Under the pieces are notes generated by a model. It saw nothing but the letters and a program-made list of their open reading frames with translations. It had not been told where the DNA came from and did no database searches. Source: Bacteroidales bacterium (GTDB lineage Bacteria > Bacteroidota > Bacteroidia > Bacteroidales > F082). Taken from it: DNA of 32,016 nt. The number at the start of each line of letters is the position of its first letter. Positions within the stretch are counted from its first letter, which is position 1. The stretch is taken from contig JAKIVD010000033.1 of NCBI GenBank assembly GCA_021647205.1, positions 1-32,016 on the forward strand. The letters run 5' to 3'. Both the position numbers and the translations under genes were made by a program. Below, piece by piece: positions 23,034 through 31,600 of the stretch.

Positions 23034-23063
23034 TTGTTTCTTCTGGGATTCAGTGTAATTTTG
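23034..23063 (+). promoter_or_regulatory. Bacteroidota promoter for the HU gene
   Basis: TTG (23034-23036) and TAATTTTG (23056-23063) are 19 nt apart, matching the Bacteroidota consensus well. The ATG is 45 nt further on. The -33 element overlaps one AAAAGGCTTGTTT copy, and a GGGTGA-AAA-TCACCC hairpin (23012-23026) lies just upstream. Confidence 0.7.
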
Positions 23064-23108
23064 TTAATGTTAATTCTTAAAGTTTAATCAATTTAAAAAA
23101 TTTGTACT

Positions 23109-23381
23109 ATGAACAAAGCTCAATTAGTAGATGCAATGGCCGCACGTGCCGGAATGAGTAAAGCCGATGCCAAAAAAGCACTCGAAGCTTTTGTCGGGGC
23201 AACAACTGACGCCATGAAAGGTGGTGACCGTGTAGCAATGGTTGGATTTGGAACATTCTCAGTTTCAACAAGGGCAGCCCGCAAAGGCCGCAATCCGCAA
23301 ACCGGTGCAACAATTGACATCGCCGCAAAAAGAGTTCCTAAATTTAGCGCAGGGGCCGAACTGAAAAATGCAGTGAAGTAA
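23109..23381 (+). CDS. HU family DNA-binding protein
   Basis: A 90-residue histone-like protein. It starts MNKAQLVDAMAARAGMSKAD, has the helical dimer part (about 1-45), the conserved VGFGTFSVSTRAARKGRNP strand (about 47-65) and an arm with RNPQTGATI that includes the intercalating Pro, ending with FSAGAELKNAVK. It bends and compacts DNA as a dimer in the nucleoid. Length and sequence are typical of bacterial HU. It has its own promoter and a strong downstream terminator that overlaps the end of the convergent glycosylase gene. Confidence 0.96.
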   Translation: MNKAQLVDAMAARAGMSKADAKKALEAFVGATTDAMKGGDRVAMVGFGTFSVSTRAARKGRNPQTGATIDIAAKRVPKFSAGAELKNAVK

Positions 23382-23397
23382 ATTTTCAGAAAGAAAG

Positions 23398-24024
23398 TCA
23401 TTGAACGTCCTGCTCACCAGAGCGGGGCGTTTTTTTTTGGATATGTTTTTGGTAGTCAAACACAAAACGGTAAGGCAGCAGCGCATCATCACCGGCATAC
23501 GCCACGCCGATTCTTTTAGCTGTCTGAATCTCCGCCTCCCCGACAATGAGTTTTCTGTCTTCGATCCAGAGATCCCCGTCATTGAGTTTCATTCCATTGT
23601 GCTCAAGCGTAATTCCGAGGGCTTTTGTAAGTTTTCCGGGGCCGTTGGTCAGGGCGTAACCCGGCTTTTTCTTTCCGGTTCTTTCCAGCATCTTGCCTAT
23701 ACCAACTACTGGGTAAATACCCCTGATTAAAATGGCATGGGGAATGTCCTGTTCCCCGCTCACCACATTGAAAAGATAATGTATCCCATAGCACAGGTAA
23801 ACGTAACTGACACCACCCGCCCTGTACATGACCTCAGTCCGTTTTGTTCTTCGTTCGCCAAAAGCATGAGAAGCCCGGTCACGGATGCCGGCGTAGGCTT
23901 CGGTTTCGGTAATTATCCCGCCGGTTTCAACACCATCGATACGAGTCATTAAAAATTTTCCGCACAAGTTTTTCGCCAAAGCAACGACATCGTTTGAGCG
24001 GTAGTGGGAGAGTGGCAGTTTCAA
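23398..24024 (-). CDS. DNA-3-methyladenine glycosylase, AAG/MPG family
   Basis: A protein of 208 residues from TTG at 24024 (216 if TTG at 24048 is used). It removes alkylated and deaminated purines from DNA in base excision repair. The AAG signature is clear: GKFLMTRIDG, the catalytic Glu region ITETEAYAGIRDRASHA, RTKRTEVMYRAGGVSYVY, YGIHYLFNVV, LIRGIYP and the GPGKLTKALGI segment. I prefer the 24024 start because MKLPLSHYRSNDVV fits the family N-terminus and does not overlap the upstream gene's stop at 24032. No ATG is available. The last residues overlap the HU terminator. It is probably co-transcribed with the upstream beta-barrel gene. Confidence 0.93.
   Translation of the reverse strand: MKLPLSHYRSNDVVALAKNLCGKFLMTRIDGVETGGIITETEAYAGIRDRASHAFGERRTKRTEVMYRAGGVSYVYLCYGIHYLFNVVSGEQDIPHAILIRGIYPVVGIGKMLERTGKKKPGYALTNGPGKLTKALGITLEHNGMKLNDGDLWIEDRKLIVGEAEIQTAKRIGVAYAGDDALLPYRFVFDYQKHIQKKTPRSGEQDVQ
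23405..23438 (+). terminator. Rho-independent terminator of the HU gene
   Basis: ACGTCCTGCTC (23405-23415), loop ACCA, GAGCGGGGCGT (23420-23430) and eight or more T. It starts 24 bp after the HU stop and lies inside the 3' end of the convergent glycosylase gene. Confidence 0.85.
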
Positions 24025-24031
24025 AGTTTTC

Positions 24032-24736
24032 TTACAAAGTAAAACCAATCCCGAAGGTCAGTGAAACATAGCTGATCTCCTGCTTAAAAGAGGTGGTGTA
24101 AGGTTCGCCTTCCCAATCCCAGCCAATCACATTGTTAAACCGGACCGGGGAGCCGGTGTAGTCGGCAAAAACCAGGAGGTAGTAATTCGATAAGCTGAAT
24201 GTAAAGCCCGTGCCGAGGGAATAACCGTAACTGAATGCTTTGTCGCTTTGCCGGAGGTATTCTGCTTTTTCGCCCGTTGTTTTTTGGGTGGTACGGATAA
24301 TGAAATGGGGTGAATAGCCCCCGTAAAAACCAAAGAGCGCCCTGATGTCCCAGCTAATGGCATCGCTAAGCGGAAAATGCAGATAGGGGCCAAGCAGCAT
24401 GCCGCCACTGCTCCAGTTCCGGAGCGTTTCGATACTTACGCCATAATCGGGATGCAGGCTTTCGAGTTCGTTCTTGTATTTCTCTGTGTTGAGTTTATTG
24501 CTGCTGTAAAGCCCCACGGCAGCGATACCAAAGTTGTGGGCAATCCGGTAGGCATAGCTGATTTGAATGGCAACGCCGGTTTTTGCCCAGCCCGAAGTGG
24601 AGTCGGAGATATCTGAGCGTGCAAAATCGCTGAGCGGGAAAGACGGGCCGATGGCAAGCCCGATTTGGTTCCTGGTGTTTTGAGCGGTCAGGGCCAGGGA
24701 AGCAAAAAGAAAAAGGATTACTGTTTTTGTTTTCAT
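24032..24736 (-). CDS. Outer membrane beta-barrel protein
   Basis: A 234-residue exported protein. The signal peptide (about 1-18; VILFLFASLALTAQ) is followed by alternating polar and hydrophobic strands typical of an eight- to ten-stranded barrel, for example NQIGLAIGPSFPLSDF, GVAIQISYAYRIAHNFGI, ISWDIRALFGFYGG and SYVSLTFGIGFTL, which ends in Leu. It resembles the outer-membrane beta-barrel (OMP_b-brl) group of Bacteroidota. Ligand and role are unknown. It lies upstream of the glycosylase gene with an 8-bp gap to that gene's likely start. A TAACTTTG box lies just before the ATG. Confidence 0.82.
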   Translation of the reverse strand: MKTKTVILFLFASLALTAQNTRNQIGLAIGPSFPLSDFARSDISDSTSGWAKTGVAIQISYAYRIAHNFGIAAVGLYSSNKLNTEKYKNELESLHPDYGVSIETLRNWSSGGMLLGPYLHFPLSDAISWDIRALFGFYGGYSPHFIIRTTQKTTGEKAEYLRQSDKAFSYGYSLGTGFTFSLSNYYLLVFADYTGSPVRFNNVIGWDWEGEPYTTSFKQEISYVSLTFGIGFTL

Positions 24737-24740
24737 TGGA

Positions 24741-24748
24741 CAAAGTTA
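24741..24748 (-). promoter_or_regulatory. Bacteroidota -7 box for the beta-barrel gene
   Basis: CAAAGTTA reads TAACTTTG on the minus strand, an exact TAnnTTTG match only 4 nt before the ATG, so the leader would be almost absent. There is no clear -33 element; the upstream DNA is the 3' end of the T9SS fragment. Confidence 0.35.
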
Positions 24749-24765
24749 GGAAAATTTTAACCCCC

Positions 24766-25485
24766 TCACCGCTTCACCACCTTCATCCCCTCAACTTCCT
24801 TCCCCTCCCAAAACATCACCACATGATAAACCCCGGCAGGAAGGATGTTGCCGTTTTGGTCTTTTCCGTCCCAGCGGGTTTGGATGCTGCCTTTGCCGCC
24901 ACTTCGGCCCGACTTAATCACTTTGACCCGCAGCCCGGCGTTGGTGTAGATTTCGATTTGCACATGCCCGCTAAAATCCCATTTTGCGGAGAGGGTGGTG
25001 GAAGTGGAAAACGGATTGGGAGCAGCATCGATGCAGGGCGAGCCATCTGCAATCTGGTAGGGGTGTTCCCATTTGCCCAGGAAGAGGGGGTCTTCATCAA
25101 TATTTGTTTCATCGTAATGCACCCTGCACCAGGTATCGCCATTACACAAAGGGTCAACGAAAATACTTTCCTCGCCACCCTCGATTAATGAATTGTAAAT
25201 GTACAGGTGGGAAACGATTTCTTTTTGGGGTTCCCAAACAGAAATATGAAGCGGCATACTACCTTCATTGTATGAAATGCAATTGTAAAGGTACAGGTTT
25301 GCATCAAGCATATTGAGGGAAGGTTCATCCTCAACAATTGAGTTGTCGCTAAAAGTGCAATTGACTAAATAAAGGTCTTGGTTTAAATGACTAACAATTG
25401 CCTCGTACAAAAAACCCGGCTTGTCAAAAAGGCGTTCCATTGCCGTTTGGGGATTGGCCTTTGGTGGACAACCTGTGCCTAACAT
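24766..25485 (-). pseudogene. 5'-truncated T9SS beta-helix protein with sorting domain
   Basis: A 239-residue open frame homologous to the C-terminal third of the neighbouring beta-helix protein (26250-28532). Shared blocks are YLVNCTFSDN versus YIVNCTFVDN, YIYNSLIEGGEES versus YFYNSLLEGGEAS, DETNIDEDPLFLGKW versus DDSNIDDDPNFLGMW, and the end KEVEGMKVVKR versus KEVESLKVVKR. It has no signal peptide, so it cannot be exported as it stands. A second difference is internal: SPCIDA joins APNPF directly, whereas the paralogue has about 57 residues between them. The C-terminus is a T9SS type A sorting domain. Its ATG overlaps the core of an attC-like site. It is probably a remnant, although the frame is intact and a role inside the cell cannot be excluded. 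Confidence 0.72.
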
Positions 25486-25609
25486 AAGCTAAAGCTGCAT
25501 ACCGCAAATTATTGTAAAACAGGAAAATTATTCGATAAAATGGAATACATTTGTAAGCAGAAATATTTTTAGTTTAAACGCGGTACGCACTTTAGCTCTG
25601 CCGTTAGCC
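25477..25609 (-). other. Integron attC-like recombination site
   Basis: Two half-sites form a long imperfect palindrome. Left is GCCTAAC (25477-25483), ATAA, then GCTAAAGCTGCATACCGC (25488-25505). Right is GCGGTACGC-A-CTTTAGC (25580-25596), TCTGCC, then GTTAGCC (25603-25609). Read on the minus strand, the 3' core is GTTAGGC, matching the GTTRRRY attC consensus; the 5' core GGCTAAC matches less well. One extra base interrupts one arm, an unpaired spacer follows the core, and the apical loop is 74 nt. Total length of 133 bp is inside the known attC range. No integrase and no second attC were seen. An ordinary long palindrome is the alternative. Confidence 0.5.
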
Positions 25610-25921
25610 GCAAGTGTCAGTCAAAATCGAATTACAGACTTCAATTTGAAAAATGAGATTTTGTACGTAAAACTGAATTTTGATAATTGAGAGAATAAAG
25701 AAAATAAAAAAGAAAAAACGGAACGGAATTGACTTAACATCCGAGTCCTGAAAATGTAACTGAATCGAAAAACAACAGAGCACTGCCGAATCCTTTCTGT
25801 TAAAAAAACCGTTCTCGTTTTGATTAAATATTCCACCCAAAAGTTGAGAACTTGAAATTCCCATTCAAAAAAACCGGAACCAAACTGAATTGACATTGGA
25901 GACAAAATGCAGATTTGACGT
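25610..25921. other. AT-rich stretch without a supported gene
   Basis: About 310 bp of AT-rich sequence between the attC-like site and the broken small gene. Two minus-strand frames are open, but their Phe/Ser-rich translations look like non-coding AT-rich DNA and have no recognisable motif. Short variants of AACTGAAT recur (for example near 25670, 25760, 25885) without a fixed period. Confidence 0.45.
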
Positions 25922-26176
25922 TCATTGAAAATCAATCGTTGAGATTAAAAAAACTGAACCGGTAGATTTTAGTTCGTTGTTCTTTTCAAAACTTGTATTC
26001 TTCTTGAATTTTTCAACTTTTGAAAAACGTACCATATTGCCATCGTAAACTTCTTCAATGCAACAGTCGAGAATTATACTTTCACCCTTTGCGGGTTAAA
26101 CCACATCATCACAGTTTTGCGCCTGAATGTAAAACAGTACCGGAAAGAAAAGGAAAACCAAGAGGGGCTTTTTCAT
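25922..26176 (-). pseudogene. Small secreted-protein gene interrupted by an in-frame TAA
   Basis: From an ATG at 26176 the frame encodes a clear signal peptide (KKPLLVFLFFPVLFYIQAQ) and NCDDVV, then stops at TAA (codon 27, 26096-26098). The same frame continues for 57 sense codons to a TGA at 25922, starting PAKGESIILDCCIEEVYDGN and then MVRFSKVEKFKKN. The downstream part has protein-like composition and resembles short Bacteroidota secreted proteins with a repeated pattern of the type ILDCCIxEVxxGNMV; I cannot name a family. A single base change in a Tyr codon (TAT or TAC) would explain the stop. It lies between the full-length T9SS gene and the attC-like site. Confidence 0.55.
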
Positions 26177-26249
26177 AATGATAGTTTACACAAAGACATT
26201 AAAATTGACGGTAAAAACAAACTTTGCTTTTACCAGAAAATACTGTAAT

Positions 26250-28532
26250 TTACCTCTTTACCACCTTCAAACTCTCCACTTCCTTTTCTCCATAAAACAT
26301 CACAACAAAATAAGCTCCGGCAGGTAGGTTTTGCCCTTTGTTGTTGGTGCCGTCCCATTGCAGTGTTTTATTGCCGCCGGATAAATAACTTGTGAGCAGG
26401 GTTCTGACTTTAAGGCCGTAACTGTCGTAAATTTCAACCCTTGTGGTTTTTTTCGATTTGTAAGTAATGTGTATTGTTGTGTTGGTTCCAAAAGGATTTG
26501 GCGCGGCAGCAAGCCCTTTTGGTTTACTAACATTGCGGTTACCAGGTCCTATTTCATTAAAGCCAACAATGGTTTCATTCCATTCGTAGCAGCCCATATC
26601 GATTTTGCCCCCTACTATGCGCGGGTTACCGGCAAGGTCGGTCTCGGGCAACTCAATAAAATCGGGCAGGCCGACAAGCGTGCCGGCATTAATGCATGGC
26701 GATCCGTTAGCAATCATATACGGGTCGCCCCACATGCCCAGAAAATTAGGATCATCATCAATATTGCTGTCATCATAATAATGGGCGCCATTCAGCCCGT
26801 GCTTTATGCTTGCTTCGCCTCCTTCCAGCAAGGAGTTGTAAAAATACAGCCAGGCCGTATCAGTAGTGGTATAGTTGCTGGAATATATTGGAAAGTCTTC
26901 ATTTTGGTCGAAAAAAATGCTGTTGTAAATATGTGCATCAGCACCCTGGAAGGCAGCTAGCCCAACCCCACCTTCTTCCATTAAATTGGCATTGTCCACA
27001 AAGGTACAGTTTACAATATAAGGCTCAAAGTTTAGCCACATCGAAAGTCCGTTGTCGTTATTACCTGCAAAAAGGCAGTTGATTATAGTGGTGGGCTTTT
27101 CGTGTTCCTCTACATAAAAGTACGGGTCGCCCAATATTGACATGCCACCGCCACCCGGGTATTCAGGATAGTCGTAGTTGGGCATATTGTCAATGAATTT
27201 ACAGTTGATAAACTCATTATAAAAATCAGGGTTGTCTGCATCAAAGCCTATGGCGAGTGCCGAACTCCCTCCCCTGTTGTTGCTAAAAACAGAGTTTTTC
27301 ACAACGGCCCGGTTGCATGTATTGATGTTGGCACCATTAATTGAATTGGTAACGGTGATACTGTCCAACAATATATCGGAATCACCAATGTAGAAAATGA
27401 AAGAACTGGGGTAAGATGGATGTTCATGTTTCCTGTACGCCCTTTTCATGGTAATGTTCTTAAAGCTGTAGTTCCTGGTGAGCATTTTTCCTGTCAAAAA
27501 GCCGTATTCATACCTACCGTCCCACACAACCCCGTCCATACTTTCGCCCTGCATAATAACATGGCTCCTGATATTCAGGGGAAATTTTTCGCCATTGGCT
27601 GTATCGGAATATACCCCGTTGGCCAGGTGAATGGTGTTGCGGACGGTTGAGTCCTCCACTATTTTTGATAAAGCGGCAAAAATGGTTTTTAAGGGTTCAT
27701 CAGCAGTAAAACCGTTGTTGGTATCGCTGCCGTTTTGCGGGTTAACATACAAATCGCCATCGTATGGGGTTATTGCCGCATGCAGTATATCGTAATCAGA
27801 AAACAATTCAGGGGGCCAGGCGAAATAGTTAATTGGTTTCAAAACGCTGAAAGTGTCTAAAACAAGCTGGATCGTTGGATATTCGTCTGTTTTAGATATA
27901 TCACATATATCTGCTGCCGCATTTTTATAAATGCTACACCGGTTTGTTACATCAAATGTTACGGTACAACCGGCCCTGATACCTATCCCTCCGGTAGTGG
28001 TAAAAGCCTGGTTAGCATAAACACTAACGCCACTTAAGTGTACTTCCGAAAACAGTATCTGTATGCCACCACCATTACTGTTAACTTTATTGTTTCGAAC
28101 AACACAATTGGCTATATCAATCTTACTGTTTTTAATGAACATACCACCTCCGTTTCTTAAACTGTCATAAACGCCTCCCGTCAGGTAACCCGAGCCATTG
28201 GTTAGTGTAAAGCCATGCACAACAGCATTTTCACAACCATATACCAGTACACAGCTTCCGGTTTTATTGCCGTTGATGATGGTGGAATACTTATATGAAA
28301 CATCGCCGGTGGTAAATGCCAGGCTGGCCAGGGTAATGCTTTTTCCCAACAGGTCAACATTTTCGTAATAAGTACCCGGCCATACCAAAACAATGTCGTC
28401 GTTTACCGATGCATTAACCGCATCCTGTATGTGCAAAAAATGCCCGGTGCTATCCTGTTTTACTTCCCACACCGTGGCAAATACCGGCAGGCTGAAAACC
28501 ATCACGCAAAGCAGTAGTATTGATCTTTTCAT
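26250..28532 (-). CDS. T9SS-secreted right-handed beta-helix protein with choice-of-anchor Q domain
   Basis: A 760-residue exported protein. The start is set at ATG 28532 (MKRSILLLCVMVFSLPVFA), a good signal peptide; an upstream ATG at 28592 would add 20 residues and bury it. Much of the protein is parallel beta-helix with short repeating turns (TIINCLFAGNN, YIVNCTFVDN, IYNSIFF) and a DUF1565-like stretch (LYVNPQNGSDTNNG, then PLKTIFAAL). An anchor-Q segment (SPCINAG to GGKIDMGCYEWN) precedes a T9SS type A sorting domain beginning AAPNPFGTNTTI and ending SLKVVKR. It is expected at the cell surface or outside, perhaps binding or cutting a polysaccharide; no catalytic site is recognisable. A shorter paralogue lies at 24766-25485. 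Confidence 0.88.
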   Translation of the reverse strand: MKRSILLLCVMVFSLPVFATVWEVKQDSTGHFLHIQDAVNASVNDDIVLVWPGTYYENVDLLGKSITLASLAFTTGDVSYKYSTIINGNKTGSCVLVYGCENAVVHGFTLTNGSGYLTGGVYDSLRNGGGMFIKNSKIDIANCVVRNNKVNSNGGGIQILFSEVHLSGVSVYANQAFTTTGGIGIRAGCTVTFDVTNRCSIYKNAAADICDISKTDEYPTIQLVLDTFSVLKPINYFAWPPELFSDYDILHAAITPYDGDLYVNPQNGSDTNNGFTADEPLKTIFAALSKIVEDSTVRNTIHLANGVYSDTANGEKFPLNIRSHVIMQGESMDGVVWDGRYEYGFLTGKMLTRNYSFKNITMKRAYRKHEHPSYPSSFIFYIGDSDILLDSITVTNSINGANINTCNRAVVKNSVFSNNRGGSSALAIGFDADNPDFYNEFINCKFIDNMPNYDYPEYPGGGGMSILGDPYFYVEEHEKPTTIINCLFAGNNDNGLSMWLNFEPYIVNCTFVDNANLMEEGGVGLAAFQGADAHIYNSIFFDQNEDFPIYSSNYTTTDTAWLYFYNSLLEGGEASIKHGLNGAHYYDDSNIDDDPNFLGMWGDPYMIANGSPCINAGTLVGLPDFIELPETDLAGNPRIVGGKIDMGCYEWNETIVGFNEIGPGNRNVSKPKGLAAAPNPFGTNTTIHITYKSKKTTRVEIYDSYGLKVRTLLTSYLSGGNKTLQWDGTNNKGQNLPAGAYFVVMFYGEKEVESLKVVKR

Positions 28533-28638
28533 TTCCTTTAATGTGAATTTTTTAACCAAACATTTATTTGCGGGCAGGGCAGTGGGTAACAATCAGGTGA
28601 TGGTTACTATTCGTTTCGCCCTGCCCGCAATAGCTTAA

Positions 28639-31600
28639 TTATTCCACAATAATTTTCTTAGTTGTAACAACACCGTTTACGCTGATGGACATAAAATAAA
28701 GGCCAGGGCTTAACAGGTTTCCGCCGGTATCGGTTAACAATATCGTACCGCTCAGGTTGCCCTCGGGGTAATTTTTATCCACAGGCACCGAAAGGGTTTT
28801 ACCACTGATATCGGTAAGCGTTATTTTTAAACGGCCGGTTTCAGGCATATACAACTCGTAGTTTAGTTGGCCTGCCGAAGGGTTGGGCCAAACAGCGATG
28901 TTAAAAGTAGCTGTTTGGCTGTTTTGTTCACCCTTGTTTTTGAAAGAAATATACACCCTGCTGCTGCCGACATATCCTTTTAAACTGCGTTTTTCAAAAT
29001 TCCGGGTACGTTCATTAAACACTGAATAATTGTCAACCACATTGTTTTGTGATGATTTGTTGGCAAAGTATTCCTGGAACACGATATCGTCGGGGGCATA
29101 GCCTTCTTCAAGGTAGGCCCTCAGTATAACTGCCGTATCTTCGGGTAACAGGGCCACGGCACCCACGCATATCGTATCGATGAAAGCACCCAGCTCCAAT
29201 GGGTTAAGCGGGTAATCGAGTTCGATGATAATAGGCGTATAGGATGAGGTTTCTTCATACTGGAAATACTCAACAACTGGCCTGTGTTCTTTCTTAGTAG
29301 GGTAGCCTGAATTTTGCCACTGGAAGTCTGCTGTTTCTTCGGCAGTGAGCATCGCCATGCCACCGTAGCGGATGGTACGGTTGGTTTGGTCGCAAATCCA
29401 TGGTGTAGCTGTAACGCCTCCATAAGTTGGCCCGTCCCAGATCACCTCATCCGATTTGTAGCAATAATAATCCATGCCATTTACATTGCCCCTGATCTCG
29501 GTAAGCGAAGAAAGGATATTGGCACCAAACAGGGCATCAAATATATCCTGTTCCTCTTCCAGAAAATAACCCACCCAGTTGTCGTTGTCGGCATAAACCG
29601 GAATTTGGGTTTCTTCGTCTTCCACATTGCCTTCCATCCAAAAGTATTTTGATTCGTAGCCAGGTGTGTATTCCAACTTATAGCCTTCAATGGATTTGAT
29701 ATTTGACAGGTATTCAGGAACCCAGTAATCCCATACCGGTATTTCGTTTTCATCATAGTCTGCATGTACTATTTGAGCGGAAAGGTCACTGGGGTTAACA
29801 AGGTTGTAGCTTAGGTTTAAAGTTGCAAACCCATCTTCCACGCTGCTTTGCGTAAAAACCTCATCGGTTGGCCAGGGCTCGTAATCGTTTTGCCCTGTAT
29901 TGCCCAAATGCCGTGGTACCGATATCCAGTTTACAGTGGTTAAAAGCAGTATCCTGTCACGGGGCACGTAATCCATTACCGTAAAATTGGAATAGCCACC
30001 GTTGGGGATGATAGCCTGGTTTGTTGCCGTGTTAAAACAAATCCCCGGCTCCTGCCTGACAAAAGATCCCATAAAATCAAAATGAGTATTATTAAACGAA
30101 GTAAAAGTAACAGTCGGATTGCTTTCCTCAGGTTTTAGCACATACATGCCCGATAAATTACTTGCATTGCACCTTGTAAATGCCATCAGTTCGTGTGAAT
30201 GGGGATTATTCTCAAGGCCTGTTACCCCCTCTGTGCCGAATTCCGCCAGCAGGCTTAGCGAATTGTTCGAACCCACAGAATAGACCCTGCCTGTTTTGTT
30301 AACGACACCATGGCGTGTTAAAGCATAAACATTTTGTTTTTCTTCATCAACGGCAATATCCAAAAAAGACTCATTTGATCCGTTTATTTCCGCTTCCTGA
30401 ATATCATTGTTGCAATCCCAAACATAGAGTTTTCCTGCATTAATAAAGTAACATTCGCCATAATTATCTGCCCTTTTAGTATACCTTGCCCATTGAATAT
30501 GTTTAGGGTTGGAATAGGTTGTAGCCAGTTCCGTATAATCGTAGTTGCCTTCGAATTTTCCCAACACACCATACATAGATGCCCGTGTAGCCGGATCAAT
30601 ATCGGCTTTGTTATGATAAATGGTGAAATACACATCCTTTGTTGCCTTGTTAAAAGTAAAATCGCAACTGCTGCTAACATCACTGGTGTAGGTTTGTACA
30701 CTCAGGTTTTGGGTTTTTTTGAGGTTGTAGTTATTTGCATCGTAGATCACGATTACCGGTGAAAGAACAGAGCGCATATTACTTGTTATGTACAGCTTTT
30801 GTTGTGGTGAAATATACATGTCGCTGCAATAGGGCTGATTGACGTTTAACACATTCGAAAAAGAATTGGTGGCAGGATCAAACTTTTGCAGGTAAGTGTT
30901 ATTGTTTTCATGGGTAAGCACTAACAGGTCGCCGCTGTATTTATTGTATTTGCAGTCGCCAATGGGCGATTCGAAATCAAAAACCAGGGGGCTGCCATAG
31001 GTAGTTGCATCAACCATGACCAAGGTACTGTTGTCGTGCTTCAGTTTTGAAAACAATACAATTTTATTGGCATCAGGGTAATATACCGATTCGTAGGCCA
31101 TGGTGCCGGTTTGGTGGAAATCGGAATGTAATTGACTTTCAAGTTTTTCTATGCCGCTTCTGACCTGGTTTATAAAAAACAGTTTATTGGAGTTGCCAAC
31201 TAAACCTTTATGATAGAAATTTTTGAAGCCTTCTTCAAATGGGACAAATGAATAGGTTTCCTGGCTTAATGTCAATTTTATTATTTCGTTCACTTTGCTC
31301 ACGTACATACTATTACCAGAGAACAACATCGAATTAGGGTTGTTCTGATCATCGTCAAAACTGTCAGTATCCAGACTTTGAATAATTCCATAGGGGGGAT
31401 GTGTGTCTATTATCCGGATATCATTCCCTTCATATGGTGAAGTTCCTATTACCAGCTTGTTTGTCGTTTCAAAAATCGCTGCACTACAAACACTTTTAAA
31501 ACTATGGTTTATACTGGCTATCGCCTGATGTAAGTCAGTATTTATTACTGTTGTTTGACCATTTGTTGACGAATTATTATCAAATGGCAAACAAAACAAC

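Noticed and set aside
25604-25935. Two minus-strand open frames of 86 and 104 residues
   Set aside because: Phe/Ser-rich translations of AT-rich DNA without motif or good start; overlapping each other in different frames.
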